DNA from: Chitinivorax sp. PXF-14
GTDB lineage: Bacteria; Pseudomonadota; Gammaproteobacteria; Burkholderiales; SCOH01
Direction: 5' to 3'
DNA: 64,000 nucleotides
Assembly: GCF_040812015.1 (NCBI RefSeq)
Contig: NZ_JBFNXJ010000007.1
Location: 144,966-208,965, forward strand
A program made the translations under genes and the position numbers. Position 1 is the stretch's first letter; each line of letters begins with the position of its first letter. Below the pieces are notes generated by a model. That model was not told where the DNA came from. It made no database searches and saw nothing but the letters and a program-made list of their open reading frames with translations. This document shows, in pieces, positions 43,122 through 51,712 of the stretch.

Positions 43122-44146
43122 CGCGCCCCCTTGAAGAAGTCGGACACGGTTTGCAGCAGGTCGCGCGTGATGCTGTTCCAGTAGCGCCAGGTGTGGCCGC
43201 CGGCCACGCGCATGTAGTCGAAACGCACGCCGTTCTTGCGCAGGATGCCGGCGAAGCGCTCGTTGAGCGGCTGCACGTAATCCTCGGTGCCGCAGTAGAG
43301 CTTGACTGCGAAATCGGCGGTGAGCGGCTGCGCATCGAGTTCGTCGAGTGTTTCGTCGAGGAAGAAGGCGCTGACCGGCGCGACGAAGCCGAAACGCTCG
43401 GGCCGGTGCCAGGCCAGGTTGAAGGCCGACAGCGCGTGTGGCGTCATACCGGCGACGGCGGTGGCGGCGCGCCCGGGCTCGATCGCGAACCAGCGCGTGA
43501 GCTGGCCGTAGAGCTCGTCGGCGAGGAAGGCTTCGAGCTGCGGCAGGGCCTGTGTGCCGTCGATGGTCGGCATGGCGATCACGAAGGGTTCGATCGCGCC
43601 GCTGGCCAGCAGATTGTCCATGAAGTTGTCGATCAGGCCATTGCTCGCCCACTGGTTGGCGCGCGTGCGGTGGCCGTGCGTCAGGTAGAGCAAGGGGTAG
43701 CGCCGGCGCTGGTCGTAGCCGGGTGGCAGGTAGACCGAGACCTCGACCTGGCGTTCGAGCAGCTGGCTTTTCATCTGCAGCTTGAGCAGATCGCCGTGCG
43801 GCACGTCGTGGCGCGCCCAGTCGCCATCGCCGAGCAGCAGATAGGAATGCTCGCCCCCCCAGCCGTCGGCGGCCGTCAGCGGGTTCTCGGGGTCGGGCAC
43901 ATAGGCGCCGTCCACCCAGAACTTGTAGATCCACTGGCCCGGCCGCAGCTGCAGCGTGGTGCGCCAGATGCCGTCGGTGCCGCGCTGCATGGCGATCGGG
44001 CGCGCCTGCCAGTCGGTCATCTCGCCGATCAGCAGCACCTCGCGCGCCAGCGGTGCGGCGAGCCGGAACTCGACCGGCAGCAGGCCGCCGGCGAGCTCGA
44101 TCTGTGTCTTCAGCACCGACTGCAGGCCGATGAGATTGGGGTTCAT
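43118..44146 (-). CDS. Esterase-like protein (Fes/esterase D type) with Thr at nucleophile site
   Basis: A 342-residue protein with an N-terminal CBM48/E-set domain (about 20-105, VEFRLAAPLAREVLLIGEMTDW) and a C-terminal enterochelin-esterase-type alpha/beta hydrolase. The acid Asp289 (CGTEDYVQP) and base His318 (GGHTWRYW) are present. The nucleophile elbow reads AGMTPHA, placing Thr235 where Ser is expected. There is no signal peptide. It may be a non-catalytic binding protein or have an unusual Thr nucleophile. It is translated with the AraC-type regulator. ATG 44146 is preferred because the long upstream frame is antisense to comM. Confidence 0.8.
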   Translation of the reverse strand: MNPNLIGLQSVLKTQIELAGGLLPVEFRLAAPLAREVLLIGEMTDWQARPIAMQRGTDGIWRTTLQLRPGQWIYKFWVDGAYVPDPENPLTAADGWGGEHSYLLLGDGDWARHDVPHGDLLKLQMKSQLLERQVEVSVYLPPGYDQRRRYPLLYLTHGHRTRANQWASNGLIDNFMDNLLASGAIEPFVIAMPTIDGTQALPQLEAFLADELYGQLTRWFAIEPGRAATAVAGMTPHALSAFNLAWHRPERFGFVAPVSAFFLDETLDELDAQPLTADFAVKLYCGTEDYVQPLNERFAGILRKNGVRFDYMRVAGGHTWRYWNSITRDLLQTVSDFFKGAR

Positions 44147-44296
44147 GGTGGCGTTGTCCCGGCTTATTGATTCTGGGTATCGAGCGGGAATTCTACTGTG
44201 CGGCCCGGCGTTTGCGCGAATCCGCACAAACCCTTGCTTTACCTCGCCCGGCGCGCTGCCTATAAACGCTGTATCGCTGCTGAAATGGGAAGGCTC

Positions 44297-45793
44297 ATGA
44301 CCGTTGCCGTGTTGTACAGCCGTGCCCTGTCGGGCATGGATGCCCCGCTGGTGACGGTGGAGACGCATCTGGCCAATGGCCTGCCCTCGTTCACCATCGT
44401 CGGCCTGCCCGAGGCCGAGGTGAAGGAGGCCAAGGACCGCGTGCGCGCGGCGTTGCAGAACGCGCGTTTCGAATTCCCGGCGCGGCGCATCACCGTCAAT
44501 CTGGCGCCGGCCGATCTGCCGAAGGAATCCGGCCGCTTCGACCTGCCGATCGCCATCGGCATTCTCGTCGCCTCGGGGCAATTGCCCGGCGACCAGCTCG
44601 CACAATACGAATTCGCCGGCGAACTCGCGCTGACCGGCGAGCTGCGTGCGTTTCGCGGTGCGCTGGCGATGGTCTGCCGCGCGGCGGGCAGCGGGCGCGC
44701 CTTCATCCTGCCGTGCGACAACGCCAGCGAGGCCGCGCTGGTCGAGCATGCCGAGGTCTACCCGGCGGCCAGCCTGCTCGCCGTGTGCGCCCACCTGAGT
44801 GGTGCCGAGAAGCTGGCGCGCAGCGAGGCGGCTGTCGCGCCCGGTGTTGGCCATTACCCTGACCTGGCCGACGTCAAGGGCCAGCAGCAGGCCAAGCGCG
44901 CGCTGGAGATCGCCGCGGCCGGTGCGCACAACCTGATCATGGTGGGCCCGCCGGGCACCGGCAAATCGATGCTGGCCTCGCGCATGGCCGGCATCCTGCC
45001 GCCGATGACGCTCGATCAGGCGCTGGAGACCGCGGCGCTGCAGTCGCTCGGCAGCGCCGGCTTCAAGCTCGAGCAATGGCGCGTGCGGCCGATGCGCTCA
45101 CCGCACCACAGCGCATCGAGCGTGGCGCTGGTCGGTGGCGGCGGCAACCCGCGCCCCGGCGAGATCTCGCTCGCGCACAACGGCGTGCTGTTTCTGGACG
45201 AGTTGCCCGAGTTCGACCGCAAGGTGCTCGAAGTGCTGCGCGAGCCGCTCGAATCGGGCTATATCAGCATCTCGCGCGCGGCGCGGCAGGCGGAGTTCCC
45301 CGCGCGCTTCCAGCTCGTCGCGGCGATGAACCCCTGCCCCTGCGGTTATCTCGGCGACGCAAAGGGGCGCTGCCGCTGCACGCCGGACCAGGTGGCGCGC
45401 TACCGCGGCCGCATCTCGGGGCCGCTGCTCGACCGCATCGACCTGCAGATCGAGGTGCCGGCATTGTCGCCCGACGACCTGCTGACGGCCCCGGCGGGCG
45501 AGCCGTCGAGCGCCGTGCGGCAACGCGTGGCGGTGGCCTACGAGCAAGCCCTGGCGCGCCAGGGCAAGCCCAATGCCCAGCTCGGCACGCGCGAGATCGA
45601 CCGGCTGTGCAAGCTCGACGAAGCCGGCGAAGCCCTGCTCAAGACGGCGATCGCCAGGCTCAACCTGTCGGCGCGCGCCTACCACCGCGTGCTCAAGGTG
45701 GCGCGCACGGTGGCCGATCTCGCCGGCGCCGAGCGGCTAGCCACGCAGCATGTGGCCGAGGCGGTGCAGCTGCGCAAGTTCGACCGCGCCTGA
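44297..45793 (+). CDS. comM: ComM/YifB-family Mg-chelatase-like AAA ATPase
   Basis: A 498-residue AAA+ protein of the ComM family, a hexameric helicase that drives branch migration during natural transformation. The N-terminal ChlI/Lon-protease-like domain (about 1-180, with VGLPEAEVKEAKDRVRAA and LPKESGRFDLPIAIGIL) is followed by Walker A GPPGTGKS (217-224). Walker B appears as VLFLDELPEF, followed by the zinc-like NPCPCGYLGD segment. GGAAGG precedes the start. Its presence suggests competence for DNA uptake. Confidence 0.94.
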   Translation: MTVAVLYSRALSGMDAPLVTVETHLANGLPSFTIVGLPEAEVKEAKDRVRAALQNARFEFPARRITVNLAPADLPKESGRFDLPIAIGILVASGQLPGDQLAQYEFAGELALTGELRAFRGALAMVCRAAGSGRAFILPCDNASEAALVEHAEVYPAASLLAVCAHLSGAEKLARSEAAVAPGVGHYPDLADVKGQQQAKRALEIAAAGAHNLIMVGPPGTGKSMLASRMAGILPPMTLDQALETAALQSLGSAGFKLEQWRVRPMRSPHHSASSVALVGGGGNPRPGEISLAHNGVLFLDELPEFDRKVLEVLREPLESGYISISRAARQAEFPARFQLVAAMNPCPCGYLGDAKGRCRCTPDQVARYRGRISGPLLDRIDLQIEVPALSPDDLLTAPAGEPSSAVRQRVAVAYEQALARQGKPNAQLGTREIDRLCKLDEAGEALLKTAIARLNLSARAYHRVLKVARTVADLAGAERLATQHVAEAVQLRKFDRA

Positions 45794-45877
45794 CGGAGTG
45801 CCGGGTAGTCGCTGCACGGTGGATCAGATGCGCTCGCCGCCCTGCACACCCTGGCGGCCAATCCCCGCGCCGCCGCG

Positions 45878-46645
45878 CTACATATGCTTGAACCGCTGCG
45901 AATAGGCGCGGCTGACTTCGAGTTTCTCCGGGTTGCCCTTCACCTGCACGATCTGCTGGCCGCGTTCGTCGCGCTGGATTTGCGCGATGGCATCGACGCG
46001 CACCAGCGTCGAGCGATGGATCTGCCAGAACTCGTCGGGGTCGAGCTCGTCGGCCAGCTCCTTGATCGGCTTGCGGATCAGCGCCTCGAACTCGGCCGTC
46101 TGTACGCGCGTGTACTTGTCGTCGGAGCGGAAGAACAGGATGTCGCGCGTGGCGATCATGCGCAGGCTGCTGCCGACGCTGGCCTGGATCCAGCGCAGGT
46201 AATCGGGCCGGGCGCCCGGCGCCATCTGGCGCGCGATGCGGGCCAGCAGCTGCTCCATGTCGCCGGGCGTGGCGCCGAGCTTGTCCTTGAGGCGCTCGCA
46301 GGTGAGCTTGAGGCGTTCCGGGTCGGCCGGCTTCAGCACGTAGTCGGTCGCGCCGCGCTCGAAGGCCTCGATCGCGTGTTGGTCGTAGGCGGTGACGAAG
46401 ACGATGTGGCACTGGCCCGATAGCAGCCTGGCCGCTTCGAGCCCGGTGGTTTCCGGCATGCGGATGTCGAGGAAGGCAATATCGGGGCGATGCGCGCCGA
46501 CCAGCGCCACGGCTTCGGTACCGTTCGCCGCCTCGGCGACGATCTCGAGCTCGGGCCAGGCCTCGGCCAGCCGGCGTTTGAGCTGTTCGCGCATCAGTCG
46601 TTCGTCGTCGGCGATGATCGCGGTGGGGCTGGCGTGGCGGTTCAT
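45878..46645 (-). CDS. LytTR-family response regulator
   Basis: A 255-residue two-component regulator. The receiver domain has phospho-acceptor Asp60 (DIAFLDIRMPE), Asp13/Asp14 and Lys105 (VLKPAD). The LytTR DNA-binding domain covers about 150-250 (FFRSDDKYTRVQ, FWQIHRSTLVRVDAI). It resembles AlgR/LytR-type regulators. The start overlaps the kinase stop (ATGA), so kinase and regulator are a pair. Confidence 0.94.
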   Translation of the reverse strand: MNRHASPTAIIADDERLMREQLKRRLAEAWPELEIVAEAANGTEAVALVGAHRPDIAFLDIRMPETTGLEAARLLSGQCHIVFVTAYDQHAIEAFERGATDYVLKPADPERLKLTCERLKDKLGATPGDMEQLLARIARQMAPGARPDYLRWIQASVGSSLRMIATRDILFFRSDDKYTRVQTAEFEALIRKPIKELADELDPDEFWQIHRSTLVRVDAIAQIQRDERGQQIVQVKGNPEKLEVSRAYSQRFKHM

Positions 46646-47580
46646 GATGCGGCTTCCGGAGTGGGTTGTGACGGGCCCAGGCTGCGGTACGGCAGCTCGA
46701 TGACGGCGCGCGTGCCACCGGCTGCGGGCGATTCGATGAGCAGCCGGGCCTCCTTGCCGAACAGCAGCTTGAGCCGCTCGCGCACATTGCCGAGCCCGAC
46801 CCCGCTGCCGGCCGTCGGGCTCGGGCCGTCGGCCAGGCCGACACCGCTATCGACGACGCTGATACGCAGCTTGCCATGTGCGATCTCGGCGGCAATATCG
46901 ATGCGCCCGCCCTCGGCCTTCGGTTCGAGGCCATGCTTGATGCTGTTCTCGACCAGCGTCTGCAGCATCATCGGCGGGAACTCGGCGCTCGACAGCCCGT
47001 CGGGGATGTCGAAACGGTAGTCGAGCCGCTCTTCCATGCGCACCTTCATGATTTCGAGAAACGCCCGCGACAGCGCCACCTGCTGGCCCAGCGTGCTGTG
47101 GTTGCCGCTACCGCGCAGCTGCGGCATGGCGGCGCGCAGGTACTGGATCAGGCTGCGCTGGGTGCGCGCGGCGAGCGGCGGGTCGATCTCGATCAGCGTC
47201 TCGATCGAGCCCAGCGTGTTGAACAGGAAATGCGGCTCGATCTGCGCCTGCATGGCGGCCAACTCGGCCTCCGCCACGCGGCGTTCCATCGACTCGTGAT
47301 TGGCGCGCTGCGTCGCCTCGCGCGCGGCAATGTCGGAGCGCCGCTTGCCGCCGGCGATGATCTTGACCGCGACCGATGAAAAGATCGCGATGAAGAAGAT
47401 CTGGTCCGGCAGATGCAGCATATCGGCCACGATCAGGATCAGCAGCGCGAGCACCACCACGTGTTTCCATGGGGTGACCGCCAGCCAGTCGAAGAAGCGC
47501 CACCACACGGGCGTCAGCGCCTCGCGTGCGGCGGCCAGCGATTCCTTGAATGTCGGTTGGGGCGGTGGTGGGAGGGGCAT
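46642..47580 (-). CDS. LytS/AlgZ-type sensor histidine kinase
   Basis: A 312-residue membrane kinase with two close transmembrane segments (about 40-54 and 60-77) and no large periplasmic domain. A cytoplasmic His_kinase domain follows. The phosphorylated His is His117 in QIEPHFLFNTL, the signature of the LytS/AlgZ family. N-box LVENSIKHGLEPK and G-boxes VDSGVGLADG and GSGVGLGNVRERL are intact. With so little outside the membrane it probably senses a membrane state. It signals to the LytTR regulator. Confidence 0.94.
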   Translation of the reverse strand: MPLPPPPQPTFKESLAAAREALTPVWWRFFDWLAVTPWKHVVVLALLILIVADMLHLPDQIFFIAIFSSVAVKIIAGGKRRSDIAAREATQRANHESMERRVAEAELAAMQAQIEPHFLFNTLGSIETLIEIDPPLAARTQRSLIQYLRAAMPQLRGSGNHSTLGQQVALSRAFLEIMKVRMEERLDYRFDIPDGLSSAEFPPMMLQTLVENSIKHGLEPKAEGGRIDIAAEIAHGKLRISVVDSGVGLADGPSPTAGSGVGLGNVRERLKLLFGKEARLLIESPAAGGTRAVIELPYRSLGPSQPTPEAAS

Positions 47581-47940
47581 GCTGACTCATCCTTATCGTG
47601 CGGCATCTTGCCATGGCCCGCCCAGATTAGCGAACCGGCCCGCCGGCGGTGAGCCGGATGCGATGTCCGGCGGATTTCGGGGGGCTATTTGTCGCCGGGC
47701 AGGATAAATGGCTGGCCATATATGGCCGGCCTGGCCGCCGGTGGTGCTGCGGGCATGAATCGGCGCTGAATCGACGGCACAATTTGTGTGCCCCAAGATG
47801 TCGCAGCGCATGCCGAGTGGTTATAATCCACCGCTGTTTCGAGAGTTTCGCCACGCCCGATCAAGGGCTTGGTGGATGAGCACCGGTCAACCCCAGCCAG
47901 GGCGGTGACGTGAGTTCGGCAAACCAGACGTAAATCAGAC
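47581..47940. other. Intergenic region upstream of the SPOR-dsbA unit
   Basis: 360 bp between divergent genes. It contains the 14-bp palindrome GGCCATATATGGCC (47714-47727) and a perfect -10 TATAAT (47822-47827), without a good -35, about 114 bp before the SPOR start. The long leader from there to 47940 is unexplained. No gene is supported. Confidence 0.5.
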
Positions 47941-48615
47941 ATGACCAGAGATTACAAATCCTCTCCGCGCAGCGGCGGCAAACGTTCGGGCGGGGGAGGA
48001 AGCAGTGGCGGCGGCGTGTTCAAGGGCATCTTGATCGGGCTGTTCGTCGGCGTGACGGTTGCCGTGGGTGCGGCCTTGTTCCTCAACCGCCAGAACAATC
48101 CCTTCACCCCGGCCGCAAAACCGGCTGCGGGCAAGGCTACCGAGCTGGCCAAGGAGCAGCCCAAGCCGAAGACCGAGGCACTGACCCCGGGTGCGGGCAC
48201 CAAGCAGCCGCCGGCGCCGGCCGCCGAGCGTTTCGATTTCTACAAGATTTTGCCCGGCAACGAGGAACCTTCGACCGCGCGCCCTGCCAAACCGGCTGAG
48301 CCCCAGGCTGCCAAGCCGGCGGGCGACGACAAGCCCGGTGCCTATCTGCAGGTCGGCGCGTTCCAGAACGAGGCCGATGCCGACAACCTCAAGGCCAAGC
48401 TGGCGCTGCTTGGTGTCGAAGCGAACATCCAGACCACCAACCTGCCTGACAAGGGCGTGTGGCACCGCGTGCGCATCGGCCCGCTGAAGGGCGGCGAGGA
48501 AATCGACAAGACGCGCCAGACGCTGACGCAGAACGGTATCCAGTTCAATCTGGTGAAGCAGAAAGACGATGTGAAGCCCGCCAACAACAAACCCAAGACG
48601 GAAAGCCCACAATGA
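47941..48615 (+). CDS. SPOR-domain protein (FtsN-like)
   Basis: A 224-residue bitopic inner-membrane protein. A basic, Gly/Ser-rich cytoplasmic tail precedes one transmembrane helix (about 27-48) and a Pro/Ala/Lys-rich periplasmic linker. A C-terminal SPOR domain (about 135-208, AYLQVGAFQNEADADNLKAK) binds denuded peptidoglycan at division sites. It resembles FtsN in layout. In betaproteobacteria this gene often lies between argS and dsbA; here argS is absent from the window. Confidence 0.9.
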   Translation: MTRDYKSSPRSGGKRSGGGGSSGGGVFKGILIGLFVGVTVAVGAALFLNRQNNPFTPAAKPAAGKATELAKEQPKPKTEALTPGAGTKQPPAPAAERFDFYKILPGNEEPSTARPAKPAEPQAAKPAGDDKPGAYLQVGAFQNEADADNLKAKLALLGVEANIQTTNLPDKGVWHRVRIGPLKGGEEIDKTRQTLTQNGIQFNLVKQKDDVKPANNKPKTESPQ

Positions 48616-49280
48616 AACTGATCAAGCGACTGTTCACCGCCCTGCTCGCCACCGGACTGATGGCGGGGGCCGCGCATGCCGACCCGTTCAGCCTGCTCAA
48701 CCCGGCGCAGCCGACGGCGAACAAGGACAAGATCGAGGTCATCGAATTCTTCTCCTACCATTGCCCGCACTGCTACCACCTCGACCCGACGCTGTCGGCC
48801 TGGGCCGCCAAGCTGCCCAAGGATGTCGAGTTCAAGCGCGTGCACATCATGTGGCCGGGCATGAGCAACATCCAGCCCTATACCAAGCTGTTCTACACCA
48901 TGCAGGCGCTCGGCGTGCAGGACAAGCTGCACGGCAAGCTGTTCGACGCGGTGCATCGCGACAAGATCGAAGTGCGCAAGCTCGACATCGCCGAAGACTG
49001 GTTCGCCAAGCAGGGCGTGGATAAGGCCAAGTTCGACCAGGCCTTCAACTCGTTTGGCGTCGCTACCGCGACCAACCAGGCCGAGGCGGTCACCAAGGCC
49101 TACCGTATCGATGGCGTGCCGGCCGTGGTCGTCAACGGCAAGTACAAGACCTCGGTATCCGATGCCGGTGGCGAGCCGCAATTGCTGACGCTGCTCGACC
49201 AGCTGATCGACAAGGAGCGCCAGGCCATGCCGAAGCCGGCCGCAGCGGAAAAGAAGGCCGACAAGAAGGCCAAGAAGTAA
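48612..49280 (+). CDS. dsbA: Thiol:disulfide interchange protein DsbA
   Basis: A 222-residue periplasmic oxidase that introduces disulfide bonds into exported proteins. It has a signal peptide (ending GAAHA) and the active site Cys51-Pro-His-Cys54 (SYHCPHCYHLDP). The cis-Pro loop lies at DGVPAVVVNGKY, and there is a Lys-rich tail. It is translated with the SPOR protein (ATGA overlap). It could act on the Cys-paired secreted proteins encoded elsewhere in this window. Confidence 0.96.
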   Translation: MKLIKRLFTALLATGLMAGAAHADPFSLLNPAQPTANKDKIEVIEFFSYHCPHCYHLDPTLSAWAAKLPKDVEFKRVHIMWPGMSNIQPYTKLFYTMQALGVQDKLHGKLFDAVHRDKIEVRKLDIAEDWFAKQGVDKAKFDQAFNSFGVATATNQAEAVTKAYRIDGVPAVVVNGKYKTSVSDAGGEPQLLTLLDQLIDKERQAMPKPAAAEKKADKKAKK

Positions 49281-49302
49281 ACGCTAGCATTGATAGCGCA
49301 AC

Positions 49303-49331
49303 AAAAAGCCGACCCGCGGGTCGGCTTTTTT
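49303..49331. terminator. Bidirectional terminator after dsbA
   Basis: AAAAAGCCGACCC (49303-49315) with GGGTCGGCTTTTT (49318-49330) gives a perfect stem with A/T tracts, between convergent dsbA and the PEP-CTERM-like gene. Confidence 0.95.
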
Positions 49332-49349
49332 CATGATGGCAGCGCGTGC

Positions 49350-50024
49350 TCAGGCACGGTGCTGCCAGCGCATGGCAGCCAGACCGGCGAGCCCCAGGAC
49401 GAGCAGGCTGACCGAGCTTGGCAGCGGCAACGGGTTGGTCGGCCCTTGGCGGAACTCGAGGTTGTCGAACAAGCCGAAGTTGGACGGGCTGCCACCCGGC
49501 TGGCCCGACAGGAAACGCACCTTGCCGATGGTGTCGGCGGCGGCGGTATAGGACAGCGTTTCATAGTCGGTGATGCCACCAGCGCCAGGTTGCGGAATCT
49601 GCGAGAAATCCCAGTTCACCGCGGTCACGAAGACGTTGTTGGTATCGTAGATCTCGAGCTTGGGGAAGTTGATCGGCGTGCCGAGGCCTTCCGGCACACG
49701 CAGGATGGCCGCGTCGATGCTGACGAAGCGTTGTGCGCTGGAGAACACCGCGTCTACCGCGCCGAAGCGTGCGTCGAATGCCGGGATCCCGGTGTTGAGT
49801 ACGGAGACGACATTGCCCGGGCTTTCCGCGTTCGGCGTGGCTCGCGCGAAGATCGAACCGCCCAGCGGGTTGCTGAAGGTAACGCCTTGGCCGGCGTAGG
49901 TGCTGTCGATTGCGGTGGCGTCGGCCACGTTGTCGAAATTGATCAATGTGGCGAAGGCCGGTACTTGCAGCCCGAGCAGCAAACCTGCTGCTGCGAGCGC
50001 CTTGGTGAGGACTCGATAATGCAT
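49350..50024 (-). CDS. PEP-CTERM-like exported protein 2 (PLPSS variant)
   Basis: A 224-residue protein with a signal peptide (ending VPAFA) and a jelly-roll-like beta domain rich in Asn/Thr. The C-terminal sorting-type tail is LPLPSSVSLLVLG, a hydrophobic stretch and WQHRA. The Pro-Glu-Pro of canonical tails is replaced by Pro-Leu-Pro, a variant known among exosortase substrates. Shine-Dalgarno AAAGGAG lies 8 bases upstream. No cysteines occur in the mature part. The function is unknown; surface or matrix location is expected. Confidence 0.82.
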   Translation of the reverse strand: MHYRVLTKALAAAGLLLGLQVPAFATLINFDNVADATAIDSTYAGQGVTFSNPLGGSIFARATPNAESPGNVVSVLNTGIPAFDARFGAVDAVFSSAQRFVSIDAAILRVPEGLGTPINFPKLEIYDTNNVFVTAVNWDFSQIPQPGAGGITDYETLSYTAAADTIGKVRFLSGQPGGSPSNFGLFDNLEFRQGPTNPLPLPSSVSLLVLGLAGLAAMRWQHRA

Positions 50025-50377
50025 GGGGAAACTCCTTTGACAAAGAACCTAGTCTCGCGAGTCTAGACAGCGCCAGCCCACTTCCTGAAATTGAAAGTCT
50101 CAATGCTGGTCAGTATCTCCATAAAGCCGTCTTCAATCAGCATATGCTTGATATGAAAAGTATTTTTCGCTGGTGCGGTAAAACGGTGCTGTTGTGAAGC
50201 CATGATCCGGTTGGTACGTCTTCCCGCGTCAATCGAAATGCTTTGGACATATGGCGTGATGCGCAACGAATCATCAAGCCATGTTTGCAATTTCCCGGTT
50301 TGGCGGCCTCATCGATGGTCGCTTGCGCTCAGTCTCTGCGATAGAATTGCCGGTTTTCCCGAAAAAAGGCGGCCACC
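50025..50377. other. Intergenic region between PEP-CTERM-like gene 2 and the YegD-like gene
   Basis: 353 bp with divergent promoters. It includes ATGAAAAGTAT at 50153-50163, also found upstream of PEP-CTERM gene 1. A 75-codon minus-strand frame (50063-50290) exists but has no ribosome binding site or recognisable protein, so it is not called. Confidence 0.45.
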
Positions 50378-51628
50378 ATGGCGATTTGCGGCATCGACTT
50401 CGGTACCTCCAACTCCACTGCCGGCATGATTCTCGACGGCAAGCCACAGCTGCTGCCGCTCGAAGGTGACAAGACCACCCTGCCCTCCGCGCTGTTCTAC
50501 GACTTCGAGGAGGAAACCCAGCATGTCGGGCGCGCGGCCGTGGCGGCCTATGTGTCGGGTGCCGAGGGGCGGCTGTTGCGCTCGCTCAAGAGCGTGCTCG
50601 GCACCTCGCTGATGGATGCGACAACCGAGATCTTCAACCGGCCGATCGCTTTCCGGCAGATCCTCGCCACCTTCTTCGGCGACCTCAAGCAGCGCGCCGA
50701 GCAGGCCCACGGCGGGCCGCTCACGCAGGCCGTGCTGGGCCGCCCCGTGCACTTCGTCGATGACGACGTGGCCGCCGATCGGCTGGCGCAGCAATCGCTG
50801 GCCGAGATCGCGCAGGCGGCCGGTTTCCGCGAAATTGCCTTCCAGTACGAGCCGATCGCGGCGGCGTTCGACTACGAGCAGCAGGTAGTGCGCGAGGAGC
50901 TCGCGCTGATCATCGACATCGGCGGCGGCACCTCGGACTTCTCGCTGATCCGCCTGTCGCCAGAGCGGCATCAGCGCGCCGACCGGCGTGACGACATCCT
51001 CGCCAATGGTGGCGTGCACATCGGCGGCACCGACTTCGACCGCCTGCTGAGCCTGGCCGAAATCATGCCGCTGCTCGGCCTCGGCGGCCGCATGGCGGAC
51101 AAGGATGCACCGGTGCCGTCCACCTACTACCACCAGCTCGCCACCTGGCACACCATCAATTTTCTCTACGAGCGCAAGGTCAAACGCGAGCTGGCCGATG
51201 TGCTGGGCGAGGTTGCCGATCGCGGCCGGTTCCAGCGCCTGGTGCGCGTGGTCGAGGAGCGCGCGGGCCACCTGCTGGCCATCGCCGTCGAGCGCGGCAA
51301 GATCGAGGTGTGCGATGCCGGCGCCGCGAGCCTGGCGCTCGACATGGTCGAGGATGGGCTGACATTGCCGCTGACACTGGCACAGTTCGAACAATCGGTG
51401 AGTGCCGCCATTTCGCGCGTCGATGAGGCCGTCAACGAGGTGCTCGTACGCGCCGGCCTGGCGCCGCAGGCCGTCGATACGCTGTTCTTCACCGGCGGCG
51501 CGAGTGGCGTGCCGCTGCTGAGGCAGACCGTGCTGGCGCGCTTCCCCGAGGCACGCGCGGTGGAAGGCGACCGCTTCGGCAGCGTCGGCACCGGCCTCGC
51601 TATCGCCGCGGATCGCCTGTTCCGCTAA
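50378..51628 (+). CDS. yegD: YegD-like Hsp70-family protein
   Basis: A 416-residue truncated Hsp70 relative of the YegD group. The nucleotide-binding domain is complete, with GIDFGTSNSTAG (5-16), IIDIGGGTSDFSLI and FFTGGASGVPLL. No substrate-binding domain follows, so it cannot act as a classic chaperone. Its role in any organism is not established. AAGGCGG precedes the start. It is the second non-DnaK Hsp70 in this window, with no J protein beside it. Confidence 0.92.
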   Translation: MAICGIDFGTSNSTAGMILDGKPQLLPLEGDKTTLPSALFYDFEEETQHVGRAAVAAYVSGAEGRLLRSLKSVLGTSLMDATTEIFNRPIAFRQILATFFGDLKQRAEQAHGGPLTQAVLGRPVHFVDDDVAADRLAQQSLAEIAQAAGFREIAFQYEPIAAAFDYEQQVVREELALIIDIGGGTSDFSLIRLSPERHQRADRRDDILANGGVHIGGTDFDRLLSLAEIMPLLGLGGRMADKDAPVPSTYYHQLATWHTINFLYERKVKRELADVLGEVADRGRFQRLVRVVEERAGHLLAIAVERGKIEVCDAGAASLALDMVEDGLTLPLTLAQFEQSVSAAISRVDEAVNEVLVRAGLAPQAVDTLFFTGGASGVPLLRQTVLARFPEARAVEGDRFGSVGTGLAIAADRLFR

Positions 51629-51712
51629 CCGCACGATCGGCTGAAAGCGGTTTCCGCTACGTGTGGATTTGCGCACAATAGCGGCATCACGAGCGGATCG
51701 CGGGAGGGCAAT

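Noticed and set aside
47455..47475. CACGTGTTTCC resembling half of a parS site
   Set aside because: Only one half matches; the other arm (ACCAC) is unrelated. It lies inside the kinase gene.
50063..50290. A 75-codon minus-strand frame upstream of the PEP-CTERM-like gene
   Set aside because: No ribosome binding site, no recognisable motif, and it covers the expected promoter region.
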